A DNA stretch of 64,000 nt from Amycolatopsis alkalitolerans (GCF_006152065.1 NZ_VDFW01000028.1:1-64000), one strand, 5' to 3'. Counted from the stretch's first letter, positions 1 through 8,405 are shown. Translations and numbers: made by a program. Notes: generated by a model not told the origin, from the letters alone.

Positions 1-63
1 AACCGCCCAGCCACCACCACCATCGACATCCAGCCGATCTTGACAACACCGCCGCCGACCTAA
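1..63 (+). CDS. C-terminal tail of an unidentified protein (partial)
   Basis: The first frame is open from the window edge to a TAA stop ending at 63. It encodes a Thr/Pro-rich tail ending ...ILTTPPPT. The rest of the gene lies to the left of the window, so the product cannot be named. A short Thr/Pro run can arise by chance in a GC-rich frame, so even its coding status is uncertain. Confidence 0.3.
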   Translation, partial: NRPATTTIDIQPILTTPPPT

Positions 64-101
64 CTGAACGGCTTTGGCTCTAACCCCCCCCACACCCCCG
101 C

Positions 102-163
102 GAGTCCGGCTTTCACCGCGGGTGAGTCCGGCTTTCACCGCACCCGAGTCCGGCTTCCACCCC
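102..163. repeat. Three tandem copies of a 22-bp repeat
   Basis: The unit GAGTCCGGCTTTCACCGC plus a 4-base spacer starts at 102, 124 and 146, so the period is exactly 22 bp. The first two 18-bp cores are identical; the third differs at two positions. The repeats fill the gap between the truncated tail ending at 63 and the sigma-factor stop at 176. A period of two helical turns would put the copies on one face of DNA, which suits a protein-binding array, but no function is known. Confidence 0.7.
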
Positions 164-175
164 GGACCAACGCCG

Positions 176-682
176 TCACAGCAGGGAACGCAGTGTCGTC
201 AGCGCACGATGCTGCGCCACCCGCACCTGGTTCACCGTCAGGCCCAGCACCACCGCGGTGTCGGCGGCCGACAACCCGGCCGCGACCCGCAGCAGCACGA
301 TGTCACGGTCCAGCGGCGGCAAGGTCGGCAGTAGGCTCGTGAGATCGGAATCGGCAGCGGGCCCGTCGACGGGCGCCAGTTCGTCGACCGTCGTGGTCAC
401 GACGGAGTACAGCAGCCGAAGGAACGGGCCGTCGCGATGACGGGGCACGGCCGCGAGCACCGCCCGCCCCGCCTCCGCGGCGACTTCGTCCGCCTCGTGA
501 TACGAGGTGCCGCGCCGGCCCAGCCGCGCCCGGCAGTACCGGACCACCAACGGCGCGACCTCCGCCAGCAGCCGGGCGACGAGCTCCGGTTCGCCGGTGG
601 CGGCGTCGCGCGCGAGCCGGTCCAGCCGGGATTCCGGCTGGACCGGCACCGGACCGCTCGTCAGCTCGCCGTGCACGGTCAA
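176..682 (-). CDS. Small sigma-70-like RNA polymerase sigma factor
   Basis: This 168-residue protein has the ECF/ShbA-like layout. A sigma-2 part (about residues 30-95, with RPLVVRYCRARLGR-like wording as LAPLVVRYCRARLGRR) is followed by a sigma-4 helix-turn-helix (about 115-165, LPPLDRDIVLLRVAAGLSAA then VNQVRVAQHRAL). The N-terminal sigma-2 part looks compressed compared with typical family members. The TTG start overlaps the stop of the upstream VOC gene in a TTGA junction, so translation is probably coupled. An in-frame GTG two codons later is an alternative start. No adjacent anti-sigma gene is visible. Promoter specificity cannot be judged from sequence alone. Confidence 0.75.
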   Translation of the reverse strand: MTVHGELTSGPVPVQPESRLDRLARDAATGEPELVARLLAEVAPLVVRYCRARLGRRGTSYHEADEVAAEAGRAVLAAVPRHRDGPFLRLLYSVVTTTVDELAPVDGPAADSDLTSLLPTLPPLDRDIVLLRVAAGLSAADTAVVLGLTVNQVRVAQHRALTTLRSLL

Positions 683-1443
683 GCGGGCATCGGGTTCGTC
701 TTGATGACGCAGAAGGCCGCCCCGGCCGGGTCGCTCAGTACCGCGAACCGGCCCACCGGGATGTCGACCGGCGCCACCGTCACCTTCCCGCCGAGCCGGC
801 TGGCGGCGGCGACCGTCTCGTCGGCGTCGTCCACCACGAAATAGGGGATCCAGTACGACGGCACCTCGGCCGGCCAGCTCTCGTCCATCGCCATCATCCC
901 GGCGACCTGCCGCTCACCGACACTCCACACCGTGTATTCGCCACCCATCTGCTGATCGGCGGACTGCCAGCCGAAAATCGCCTGGTAGAAGCTTTTCGCG
1001 GCGTCGAGATGCCGGGTCGCGAGCTCGTTCCAGCCCAGCGTGCCGTGCTCGTTGACCAGTTCGGCCCCGGCGAACTCGCCAGGCTGCCACACCCCGAACA
1101 CCGCCCCGCCCGGGTCGGCGAAGACGGCCATCCGGCCCGCGGACATGACGTCCATCGGCTCCACGAGCACCTGTCCCCCGGCCGCGGTGACAGCCTTCGT
1201 CGCGACGTCGGCGTCGGTGACCGACACGTAACCCGTCCAGCTCGGCGGCATGCCCGGCTGCTGCTGCGCCATCATGCCCGCCACGGGCTTACCGCGCAGG
1301 TGGCACATCCGGTAGCCGCCGACGTCCTCGCCTCCTTCGATCACCTCCCAGCCGAACAGCTCGCCGTAGAACCGCGCCGCTCCCTCGACGTCCGGTGTGG
1401 TCAGGTCGACCCAGCACGGAGTGCCGGGTTCGTATCCCGTCAT
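679..1443 (-). CDS. VOC family protein with two glyoxalase/bleomycin-resistance-like domains
   Basis: About 254 residues form two successive VOC (vicinal oxygen chelate) domains, roughly 5-120 and 130-252. Each opens with a substrate-pocket phrase (GTPCWVDLTTPDVEGAARFY, then GTLGWNELATRHLDAAKSFY) and closes with a DPxGAxF strand. Such actinobacterial proteins are usually annotated as glyoxalase-like or hydroxylase-like, with no known substrate. The ATG at 1443 has an AAGG sequence about seven bases upstream; a GTG six bases further upstream is also possible. The gene ends inside the start codon of the sigma gene, so the two form a coupled pair. Confidence 0.85.
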   Translation of the reverse strand: MTGYEPGTPCWVDLTTPDVEGAARFYGELFGWEVIEGGEDVGGYRMCHLRGKPVAGMMAQQQPGMPPSWTGYVSVTDADVATKAVTAAGGQVLVEPMDVMSAGRMAVFADPGGAVFGVWQPGEFAGAELVNEHGTLGWNELATRHLDAAKSFYQAIFGWQSADQQMGGEYTVWSVGERQVAGMMAMDESWPAEVPSYWIPYFVVDDADETVAAASRLGGKVTVAPVDIPVGRFAVLSDPAGAAFCVIKTNPMPA

Positions 1444-1520
1444 CTCCACGTCCTTACACCCCTTCCCATTCCACGCACGCCCTCCTGTCGAGAATCGCTT
1501 TTCCGGTCCGCTTCCGGTTA

Positions 1521-1534
1521 GGGCCTAAAGGCCC
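1521..1534. promoter_or_regulatory. GGGCCT-AA-AGGCCC inverted repeat, DevR-box-like
   Basis: A 6-bp perfect inverted repeat with a two-base AA spacer sits between the divergent VOC and AbiEi-like genes, inside the wider context TTAGGGCCTAAAGGCCCCTA. It resembles the DosR/DevR box (TTSGGGACTWWAGTCCCSAA) with a symmetrical A-to-C/T-to-G change. Whether a NarL-type regulator uses it is inference. Confidence 0.35.
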
Positions 1535-1704
1535 CTATCCGGATGGGCCACCCGGACCGGCCCCGACCGGCTCGCCACTCCACTGTGGACCGGCCGGGTG
1601 GTGAGAAACCCTGATGTGACAGCGGGAAGTGACCACAAGTTCGTCCATCCGGTGCCTTGTCAGTCCCGCCGCCCGGTCCGTACCCTCAACCGAGGGTGAT
1701 GGAC

Positions 1705-2337
1705 ATGACACGAGAAGTGATGGTAGACGTACTGCCCGCGCTGCTGCGCCGCGCCGTCCGGGTGGTGCCCGCGCAGGAGGACGACTACGGCACCCCGCTG
1801 CATCCGGGGCTGATCCGGCTCGCCGGCGCCGGAATGCTGCACCGGCTCACGCCCGGCTACTACGCGCTCGTGGCCAGCGACCGGATCGGCCGGTCCTGGC
1901 TGCCGGACCTCGAATCGGCGGCGTGGGGCATAGCCGCGGCGGACGACGGGCCCCGTTCGGTCGCGCTGATGGGCCTGTCGGCGGCGCGAGTGCACGGCGC
2001 GTTCGAGGACTCGCCCGGAGTCGGCGTGGTCGCCACCACCCGCAACCGGCCGACCCTGCGCCTGACCGACCGCGAAGCCACGGTGTCCTTCGTACGACGG
2101 GACGCGCGGCGGCTCAAGATCGAGCGCTACACCAGCACGTTCGGCGCCGGCTGGGTGACCACGGTCGAGCAGACCCTGCTGGACCTCGCGGCGTACCCGC
2201 AACTCGGCGGCAGGCCGGACCTCGCGGCGGAGGGCATCACCACGCTGATCGACAAGGCCGATCCGCATATCCTGCACAGCCTGGCCAATGCCCAGCGCCG
2301 CCTCGGCGCGCTCGACCGCATCCTGCTCCAGGTCTGA
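1705..2337 (+). CDS. AbiEi-like (type IV antitoxin family) protein, orphan
   Basis: About 210 residues. An N-terminal winged-helix-like part includes GMLHRLTPGYYAL. A middle part has ALMGLSAARVHGAF, a phrase typical of AbiEi antitoxin-family proteins, and WVTTVEQTLLDLA further on. AbiEi proteins are DNA-binding antitoxins paired with the nucleotidyltransferase toxin AbiEii. No AbiEii gene is adjacent: the next gene is a convergent TetR regulator, so this is an orphan and may simply be a regulator. The ATG at 1705 is chosen because a GAGGG sequence lies eight bases upstream; ATG 1699 and GTG 1696 are alternatives. Confidence 0.65.
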   Translation: MTREVMVDVLPALLRRAVRVVPAQEDDYGTPLHPGLIRLAGAGMLHRLTPGYYALVASDRIGRSWLPDLESAAWGIAAADDGPRSVALMGLSAARVHGAFEDSPGVGVVATTRNRPTLRLTDREATVSFVRRDARRLKIERYTSTFGAGWVTTVEQTLLDLAAYPQLGGRPDLAAEGITTLIDKADPHILHSLANAQRRLGALDRILLQV

Positions 2338-2344
2338 ACGAGCG

Positions 2345-2956
2345 CTACTCGCCGTGCCTCGCCAGAGCCGCGGCCAGTAGCGCCTGCGCCGACTCGCGCA
2401 TGAGAGCCGCGGCCTCCTTCCGTGAGACCGCGGCGATGTCGACCATCCAGATCCACGACTCGATCCCGCAGCCCGCGCGAATGGCCACGGCCAGCCGCCT
2501 GCGGTCGAGTGCCGGATGGGTCCGCGCCAGTGGCGCCAGTGCGTCTTCGATCCAGGCGATGGCCCTGCCCTGCCGCAGCACCGGCCGGGCGTCACGCGGG
2601 GTCCGCGGTTCCTGATCCAGCGAAAGCCGCAGCGCGGCCCGAAGCTGCGGTTCCCATCTGCGGAGGATCGCCACCTGCCCGGCGATGACCAGGTCGAGCC
2701 GGGCGCCGGCCTCGTCCGGCGCCTCCTCGCCGAGCAGGCTGGGCCGGTCGATGTCGGGGATCGCCGCCAGGAGCAACTGCCGCTGGTTCGGGAAGTACCG
2801 GTACGCCGTGGTGCGCGAAATGCCGGCCGCGTCGGCCGCCTGTTCCACGGCCGGGGTCTGCCCGCCCTCCAGCAGCGACCGGGCGGCCTCGACGAGCGCG
2901 TCACGAGTGCGCTGCTTCTGCCGGGTCCGCCCCGTCGATTCATATGGTACTGGCAT
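2345..2956 (-). CDS. TetR/AcrR family transcriptional regulator
   Basis: This is a 203-residue TetR-type repressor. The N-terminal helix-turn-helix (about residues 12-58) reads RDALVEAARSLLEGG then AADAAGISRTTAYRYFPNQ. The rest is a divergent ligand-binding domain. It is divergent from the cupin gene at 2979, with only 22 bases between the two starts; a perfect inverted repeat fills that gap and is the probable operator. The ATG at 2956 has AAGGG immediately before it; an in-frame ATG at 2980 would overlap the cupin start. The ligand is unknown, and the small cupin protein is the likely regulated partner. Confidence 0.88.
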   Translation of the reverse strand: MPVPYESTGRTRQKQRTRDALVEAARSLLEGGQTPAVEQAADAAGISRTTAYRYFPNQRQLLLAAIPDIDRPSLLGEEAPDEAGARLDLVIAGQVAILRRWEPQLRAALRLSLDQEPRTPRDARPVLRQGRAIAWIEDALAPLARTHPALDRRRLAVAIRAGCGIESWIWMVDIAAVSRKEAAALMRESAQALLAAALARHGE

Positions 2957-2959
2957 CCC

Positions 2960-2983
2960 TTCATGGTATCGTAGTCCCATGAA
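2960..2983. promoter_or_regulatory. Probable TetR operator TTCATGG-N10-CCATGAA
   Basis: A perfect 7-bp inverted repeat with a 10-base spacer occupies the short gap between the divergent TetR and cupin genes. It covers the cupin start codon and the TetR ribosome-binding region. Position and symmetry fit autorepression plus repression of the cupin gene. This is inferred from layout only. Confidence 0.6.
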
Positions 2984-3317
2984 TGATCCAGTGGTGACCG
3001 ACCCGCGGCTGTACCGGGTCGTATGGGAGAACGAACGCGTGCGCGTGCTCGAGTACCGCGACGCACCGGGAGACATGACGCATCTGCACGGCCATCCGGA
3101 CAGCGTCATGGTGACCCTGTCGTCGTTCCAGCGGGTGATCTCGGCCGAGGGCCGGGAGGTGCCCGTCGAGCTCGAGGCGGGGCAGGTCCGCTGGCTGGAC
3201 GCGCAGGAGCACCAGGGCCGCAACGCCGGCCGGACGGAGACCCATGCGCTGTTCGTCGAGCTGAAGGAACCCAGGCCCGGCGCCGGACACCCGGAGGCCG
3301 TGCTGGGTCCGTCCTGA
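2979..3317 (+). CDS. Small cupin-fold protein
   Basis: This 112-residue single-domain cupin has the first-motif-like stretch DMTHLHGHPDSVMVTLS (histidines near residues 32-35) and a second half with VRWLDAQEHQGRNAG and ETHALFVELK. Small cupins of this kind occur next to TetR regulators in actinomycetes and lack a defined reaction. The ATG overlaps the right arm of the inverted repeat. No Shine-Dalgarno sequence is visible, so the transcript may be leaderless. The gene ends four bases before the convergent hmgA stop. Confidence 0.8.
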   Translation: MNDPVVTDPRLYRVVWENERVRVLEYRDAPGDMTHLHGHPDSVMVTLSSFQRVISAEGREVPVELEAGQVRWLDAQEHQGRNAGRTETHALFVELKEPRPGAGHPEAVLGPS

Positions 3318-3321
3318 ACGC

Positions 3322-4638
3322 TCAGCCGGTGAAGTTGCGGCGGACGCCGCGCCAGACCGCGTCGTAGTCGGGCTGCAGGTACGAGGCCGAGCGCGCGAGC
3401 TCCGTGGTCACCACGGGCCAGCGCGTCTCGAACATGAACGCCAGCGTGTCGTCGATCTTCTGCGGCACCAGCTCCTGCGTGCTCGCCTTCTCGAACGTCT
3501 CGGCGTCGGGCCCGTGCGCGGACCACATGTTGTGCAGGCTCGCCCCGCCGGGCACGAAGCCCTCGGCCTTCGCGTCGTAGACGCCCTTGACCAGGCCCAT
3601 GAACTCGCTCATGACGTTGCGGTGGTACCACGGCGGGCGGAAGGTGTCCTCACCGACGAGCCAGCGCGGCGCGAAGATCACGAAATCCGCGTTCGCCTGG
3701 CCCGGGGTGTCGGTCGGCGAGGTCAGCACCGTGTAGATCGACGGGTCGGGGTGGTCGTAGCTGACCGTGCCCATCACGTTGAACCGCGCCGTGTCGTACT
3801 TGTAGGCGGCATGGTTTCCGTGCCACGCCACGACGTCCAGCGGCGAGTGGTCGTAGTCCGCCGCCCACAGCCTGCCGCCGAACTTCTGCACGACCTGCAC
3901 GGTCTCTTCGCGGTCCTCGAACGCCGCCACCGGATAGAGGAAGTCGCGCGGGTTGGCGAGCCCGTTCGCGCCGATCGGGCCGAGTTCGGGCAGGGTGAAG
4001 GCCTGGCCGTAGTTCTCACACACGTACCCGCGGGCCTGGCTTTCCAGCAGCGCGACGCGGAACCGCACGCCCCGGCCGATCACCGCGACCTCGCCGGGGT
4101 CGACACGCAGGCGGCCGTACTCGGTGTGCAGCAACAGCCCGCCCAACTGCGGCACGAGCAGCAACTCGCCGTCCGCGTCGACGAAGTAGCGGTCCTCCAT
4201 CGACTTCGTCGCCAGGTACCAGTGGATGCCGATCCCGGCACGCTGCAGCACGTTCCCGTTGGCGCCCACCGTGGCCAGGCCGTCGACGAAGTCCGTCGGT
4301 GTACCGGGCAGCGGCGGCGCGCTCCAGCGCAGGCGGTTCGGATCCGCCACGCCGTCGAGGATCGGCGCGCTGCGCACGGCGCCGTCGGAGTACGGCCGGA
4401 ACGCCGGATGCGCCGCGGACGGGCGGATCCGGTAGACCCAGCTGCGGCGGTTTCCCCCGCGGGGTTCGGTGAACGCGGTCGCGCTGTGCTGCTCGGCGTA
4501 GAGCCCCAGCGGCGCGCGCTGCGGTGAGTTCCGGCCTTCGGGCAACGCGCCCGGCACGGCTTCGCTGTGATGTTCGTTGCCGAACCCCGCCGAGTAGTCG
4601 AGCCTGGTACCCGTCCCCGCCTCGATCGTGCTCGTCAT
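3322..4638 (-). CDS. hmgA: Homogentisate 1,2-dioxygenase
   Basis: A 438-residue homogentisate dioxygenase, the family's usual length. It is the Fe(II) ring-cleaving enzyme of tyrosine/phenylalanine degradation, giving maleylacetoacetate. Family signatures include [19 protein letters not shown] at the N-terminus, [10 protein letters not shown], and the iron-ligand region [15 protein letters not shown] followed by [16 protein letters not shown]. No maleylacetoacetate isomerase or fumarylacetoacetase gene is adjacent, so the rest of the pathway must lie elsewhere. It is divergent from the carboxylesterase gene at 4730, and the 91-base gap shows no obvious palindrome. Confidence 0.96.
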   Translation of the reverse strand: MTSTIEAGTGTRLDYSAGFGNEHHSEAVPGALPEGRNSPQRAPLGLYAEQHSATAFTEPRGGNRRSWVYRIRPSAAHPAFRPYSDGAVRSAPILDGVADPNRLRWSAPPLPGTPTDFVDGLATVGANGNVLQRAGIGIHWYLATKSMEDRYFVDADGELLLVPQLGGLLLHTEYGRLRVDPGEVAVIGRGVRFRVALLESQARGYVCENYGQAFTLPELGPIGANGLANPRDFLYPVAAFEDREETVQVVQKFGGRLWAADYDHSPLDVVAWHGNHAAYKYDTARFNVMGTVSYDHPDPSIYTVLTSPTDTPGQANADFVIFAPRWLVGEDTFRPPWYHRNVMSEFMGLVKGVYDAKAEGFVPGGASLHNMWSAHGPDAETFEKASTQELVPQKIDDTLAFMFETRWPVVTTELARSASYLQPDYDAVWRGVRRNFTG

Positions 4639-4729
4639 CGCACACCCCCGCCTCTCGTCTCCGCTGGCAGGGTTTCAGCCTGGTCCCAGCCCCTCCCCCG
4701 GTCAACCCGTGACGATCTAGAGTTGTGGC

Positions 4730-6100
4730 GTGGTGAAGACCAGCAGCGGTGAGCTCCGGGGCCTGGTCACCGCGTCCGGCCCGGCCGTGTTCCGCGGTGT
4801 GCCCTATGCCCGCGCGGACCGGTTCGCGCCGCCGGAGCCCGTTCCGCCGTGGAGCGGGGTACGGGACGCGACCGAGCACGGCCCGATGAGCCCCCAACCG
4901 CCGTTTCGCATCGGGGCGGTCATGGGCGAACCCCCGGCGGGCCTGCCCCAGGGCGAAGACTGCCTCAACCTGACAATCGTCACGCCCGCCGCCGACGGGC
5001 GGAAACGGCCGGTGCTGGTCTGGCTGCCGGGCGGCGCCTACGTCACCGGCGCGGGCTCGCTCGACTTCTATGACGGGCAGCGGCTCGTGACCGAGGGCGA
5101 CGTGGTGTTCGTCGGCGTGAACTACCGGCTCGGCGCGCTCGGCTACCTCAAGCTCGACGGCCTGTCCCCCGGCAACCTCGGGCTGCTCGACCAGGTCGCC
5201 GCGCTGCGCTGGGTGCGGGACAACATCGCCGCGTTCGGCGGAGATCCGGACCAGGTCACGGTGTTCGGGCAGTCGGCGGGCGCGCATTCGATCGCGTGCC
5301 TGATGGCCGCGCCCGCGGCGGACGGGCTGTTCCGCCGCGCGATCCTGCAGAGCGCCCCGATGGCGATGAAGATCGCGAAACCCGCGCGGGCGGAACGGAT
5401 CGCGCGGCTGTTCCTCGCCGCGCTGGGCACCGACCCGCGCACCGCGAGTATCGAGGAAATCCTTGCCGCGCAGGAAAAGGCGCTCGCGCGCGCGGCCGGC
5501 CCCGGCGGGCTGTACTCGGTGCCGCAGTTCTGCCCGGTCGCGGAAACCGATCCGCTGCCCCCACTCGCCGGCTGGCAGCCCGCCGCGGTGCGCCAGTCGC
5601 GTGAGGTGGACCTCATCATCGGCACGGTGCGGCACGAGACGAACGCGTTCCTCAACGGAAAACCGGGAATCACGCAGATCGAGGCGCTCCCGTTCGGCCC
5701 CGCAGTCGCAGCCGCGGCGAAGAACGCCATCACGCGCTGGATGTTCGACGCACCCTCGCGGCGGTTCGCCGACGCGCTCGCCGCGGCGGGCGGGCGGGTG
5801 TTCACCTACCGGTTCGACTGGTCCGCCCCGGCGTCGGGTTACGGTGCCTGCCACTGTGTCGAGTTGCCGTTCCTGCTGGGAGACCGGGAATCCTGGATCG
5901 GCGCCCCGATGCTCGCCGGCGCCGGATGGGACGATCTGGCGGAACTGGGCCGCAGGCTCCGCGGCGCGTGGCTGTCGTTCGCGAAGACCGGCGATCCTTC
6001 CCTTGGCTGGCAACGGCATTCGCCCCGGGGCCGGCCCGGGTACGTGTGGGCGCGAAGTGGTCCGGACCGCGCGCTCGCCCAGGCCGGGTCGCCGGAGTAG
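4730..6100 (+). CDS. Type B carboxylesterase
   Basis: This 456-residue alpha/beta hydrolase has the carboxylesterase type B signatures EDCLNLTIVTP (near 77-87), an oxyanion segment LPGGAYVTGAG (99-109), and the nucleophile elbow FGQSAGAHS with Ser182. Gln replaces the Glu of the usual GESAG. The family hydrolyses carboxylic esters, and substrate cannot be inferred. There is no signal peptide, so it is probably cytoplasmic. The GTG start follows a 91-base gap from divergent hmgA; a role in aromatic-compound catabolism is only a guess from that neighbour. Confidence 0.9.
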   Translation: MVKTSSGELRGLVTASGPAVFRGVPYARADRFAPPEPVPPWSGVRDATEHGPMSPQPPFRIGAVMGEPPAGLPQGEDCLNLTIVTPAADGRKRPVLVWLPGGAYVTGAGSLDFYDGQRLVTEGDVVFVGVNYRLGALGYLKLDGLSPGNLGLLDQVAALRWVRDNIAAFGGDPDQVTVFGQSAGAHSIACLMAAPAADGLFRRAILQSAPMAMKIAKPARAERIARLFLAALGTDPRTASIEEILAAQEKALARAAGPGGLYSVPQFCPVAETDPLPPLAGWQPAAVRQSREVDLIIGTVRHETNAFLNGKPGITQIEALPFGPAVAAAAKNAITRWMFDAPSRRFADALAAAGGRVFTYRFDWSAPASGYGACHCVELPFLLGDRESWIGAPMLAGAGWDDLAELGRRLRGAWLSFAKTGDPSLGWQRHSPRGRPGYVWARSGPDRALAQAGSPE

Positions 6101-6132
6101 GGTGACGGGCGCCGATCCACGAGGGGGCCCTC

Positions 6133-7224
6133 ATGCGAATTCCCGGCCGGTCACTGCAGGTCGCGCTCGCCATCGCGCTGGGCGGGGTGTTCGCCCTGGC
6201 CGGCTCCCACACCGAGGACGGGCTTTCGCCGCGGCAGCAAGCGGGCCAGCGCGTCATCTACTCGTATTCCGGGCTGACCCCGCCGCAGAGCCTGCTCGAC
6301 CGCATTCGCGCCGGCGAGGCGGCCGGGGTGATCTTCTTCGGCGAGAACATCTCGGACACCGCGCAGATTTCGGGCGTGATCGCCCAGCTCGAGGACGCGA
6401 ACGCGCAGAGCCCGGTGAAGGCGCCGTTGCTGCTGATGACCGACCAGGAGGGCGGCCAGGTCCGGCGGCTGCCGGGCGAGCCGGTGCTGTCGGAGAAGCA
6501 GGTCGCCGCGGCGGCCGATCCCGTCGCCGCCGCGACCGGCGCCGGGACCGGTGCCGGGCAGAACCTCGCCGGGGTCGGGATGAACGTCAACCTCGCGCCG
6601 GTGCTCGGTGTGTACCGCGCCGACGGTGACTTCCTGGACCGCTACGGCCGCTCGTACAGCAAGGACCCGGCACTGGCCGGGCAACTGGGCAAGGCGTTCA
6701 TCGGCGCACAGCAGCAGGCGGGCGTCGCGGCGACGGCGAAGCACTTCCCCGGGCTCGGCGCGGCGACCGCCAGCCAGAACACCGACGCCGCGCCGGTGAC
6801 CCTGGACGTGCCGCTGCAGACGCTCCGGGATGTCGACGAAGCGCCGTACGCCGCCGCGTTCTCCGCCGGGGTCAAGCTCGTCATGGTGTCCTGGGCGACC
6901 TATCCGGCGCTCGACCCGGACCGTCCGGCGGGGCTGTCGCCGGTGGTGGTGCGCCAGGAGCTGCGGCAGCGGCTGGGCTTCACCGGCGTGACGATCACCG
7001 ACGCGCTCGAAGCCGGGGCGCTGCAGGGCAACACGGGCCAGCGCGCGGTGGCGGCCGCCGCTGCGGGGATGGACCTGATCCTGTGCTCGGCCCGCGACGC
7101 GACCCAAGGCGATGACGCCGCGAACGCACTCGTGGCCGCCGTGCAGTCGGGCCAACTGGACCAGAACGACTTCACCGCCGCGGTGAACCGCGTCTCCGCC
7201 CTCCGCGCAGCCCTGGCGCACTAG
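6133..7224 (+). CDS. Glycoside hydrolase family 3 N-terminal domain protein, exported
   Basis: A 363-residue single-domain family-3 protein resembling beta-N-acetylhexosaminidases (NagZ/LpqI). An N-terminal hydrophobic segment (about 8-24) is a likely signal peptide without a lipobox Cys. Substrate-site phrases include LLMTDQEGGQVRRLPG, and the nucleophile region is TITDALEAGAL. The loop that in NagZ reads KHFPGHG...DSH is here KHFPGLG...SQNTD, so the histidine of the Asp-His acid/base dyad is not where expected. It may recycle or remodel cell-wall sugars with an altered mechanism. It lies 32 bases after the esterase and may be co-transcribed. Confidence 0.85.
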   Translation: MRIPGRSLQVALAIALGGVFALAGSHTEDGLSPRQQAGQRVIYSYSGLTPPQSLLDRIRAGEAAGVIFFGENISDTAQISGVIAQLEDANAQSPVKAPLLLMTDQEGGQVRRLPGEPVLSEKQVAAAADPVAAATGAGTGAGQNLAGVGMNVNLAPVLGVYRADGDFLDRYGRSYSKDPALAGQLGKAFIGAQQQAGVAATAKHFPGLGAATASQNTDAAPVTLDVPLQTLRDVDEAPYAAAFSAGVKLVMVSWATYPALDPDRPAGLSPVVVRQELRQRLGFTGVTITDALEAGALQGNTGQRAVAAAAAGMDLILCSARDATQGDDAANALVAAVQSGQLDQNDFTAAVNRVSALRAALAH

Positions 7225-7251
7225 CCTGCCGCACCCCCGAACGTCGAGGGG

Positions 7252-8226
7252 TTACTCGCCGCGGTCTTGTTGTTCGGCGAGGAAGCGTTCGAACTCGGCG
7301 CCCAGCTCCTCGGCGGTCGGCATCTGGGCGACCTCATCGGCCAGCAGGTTCTTGCGGTCCATCGCCTCGGCGAACGTGTCGTACTGCCGCTCGAGCGCGC
7401 GTACCACCTCCGCGACCTCGTCGGATTCGGCGACCTGGCGCTCGATCTCGGCGTCGGTGCGCCGGGCCGAAGACACCAGGGCCTCGTCCGGGATCGACAG
7501 GCCGGTGGTCCGCGAGACCGAGCCCAGCAGCGTCAGCCCGGCGGCCGGATACCGCGACTGCGCGAGGTAGTGCGGCACGTGGGCGGCGAATCCCACCGCG
7601 TCGTGGCTGGACTCCCCGAGCCGGAACTCCACCAGCGAGGCCGCGCTGCCGGGCACCTGCAGCTGGTTGAACACGGGCCGGTAGTCCCCGATCAGCTCCC
7701 GCCGGGTCGCGTGCGCGGTCACCCCGAGCGGCCGGGTGTGCGGGGCGCCCATCGGGATCCCGTGGAAGTTCACCACCATCCGCACGTGCCAGCGGTCCAC
7801 GAGGCTGCGCACCGCCACGGCGTACCGCTCCCATTCGTGATCCGGCTCCGGACCGGTGAGCAGCAGGAACGGCGTGCCCGCTTCGTCGTGGAACAGGCGC
7901 ACGACCAGTTCGGGTGCCTCGAAGGTCTCCCAGTGGTCGGCGGCGAACGTCATCATCGGGCGGCGGGCCCGGTAGTCGACCAGGCGGTCCACGTCGAACC
8001 GGGCGGCCACGGTGTGCTCGAACTGGGACTCGAGATGCTCGGTGACGGTCTGGCCCGCCATGCCGGCGTCCACGAACCCGTCCAGCTGGTGCAGCAGCAC
8101 CGCGCCGGACAGTTCGGGAAGCTCCGAGTCCACCTCGTAGAGCTCCTCGGGGTCGAACACCATAGCCTCCTGCGTCGGGTCAAGCTGTCCTTCTTCAGAA
8201 TGAACGTAGCGTGGGGGCGAATTCAT
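7252..8226 (-). CDS. PAC2 (proteasome assembly chaperone-like) family protein
   Basis: A 324-residue PAC2-family protein, recognised by AVLLHQLDGFVDAGMAGQTV, LVDYRARRPMMTF and the DHWETFEAPELVVRLFHDEAGTPFLLLTGPEPDHEW stretch (given in pieces by the family profile). Actinobacteria carry such ATP-grasp-associated or proteasome-linked proteins, whose function is unsettled. The C-terminus is acidic and helical. The ATG at 8226 gives the N-terminus usual for the family; an internal ATG at 8163 has AGGAGG only two bases away and is an alternative. It converges on the family-3 glycosidase gene. Confidence 0.85.
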   Translation of the reverse strand: MNSPPRYVHSEEGQLDPTQEAMVFDPEELYEVDSELPELSGAVLLHQLDGFVDAGMAGQTVTEHLESQFEHTVAARFDVDRLVDYRARRPMMTFAADHWETFEAPELVVRLFHDEAGTPFLLLTGPEPDHEWERYAVAVRSLVDRWHVRMVVNFHGIPMGAPHTRPLGVTAHATRRELIGDYRPVFNQLQVPGSAASLVEFRLGESSHDAVGFAAHVPHYLAQSRYPAAGLTLLGSVSRTTGLSIPDEALVSSARRTDAEIERQVAESDEVAEVVRALERQYDTFAEAMDRKNLLADEVAQMPTAEELGAEFERFLAEQQDRGE

Positions 8227-8405
8227 CCCGCGACGGGCAGCGGCCGGGCAACCCCCCTACTGAACCAAAACGCTGGGCCGGAAGGACGAAACCCGCACTT
8301 GTCGGCGCGTTGTGATGATACTTTGGGTGTCTCCCTGTCACAGCGGCCGCGAGTCCGCGGCGGAACCCGCCTATGTGCGCCGCCGCGATTTCCGGGGGGT
8401 GCACG

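Noticed and set aside
102-163. Possible CRISPR array at the left edge
   Set aside because: The repeated core is 18 bp and the spacers only four bases, with no cas genes. It is a plain tandem repeat.
4016-6019. A 667-codon minus-strand frame spanning hmgA and the carboxylesterase
   Set aside because: It overlaps hmgA in another frame and the esterase antisense. Both of those have full family motifs.
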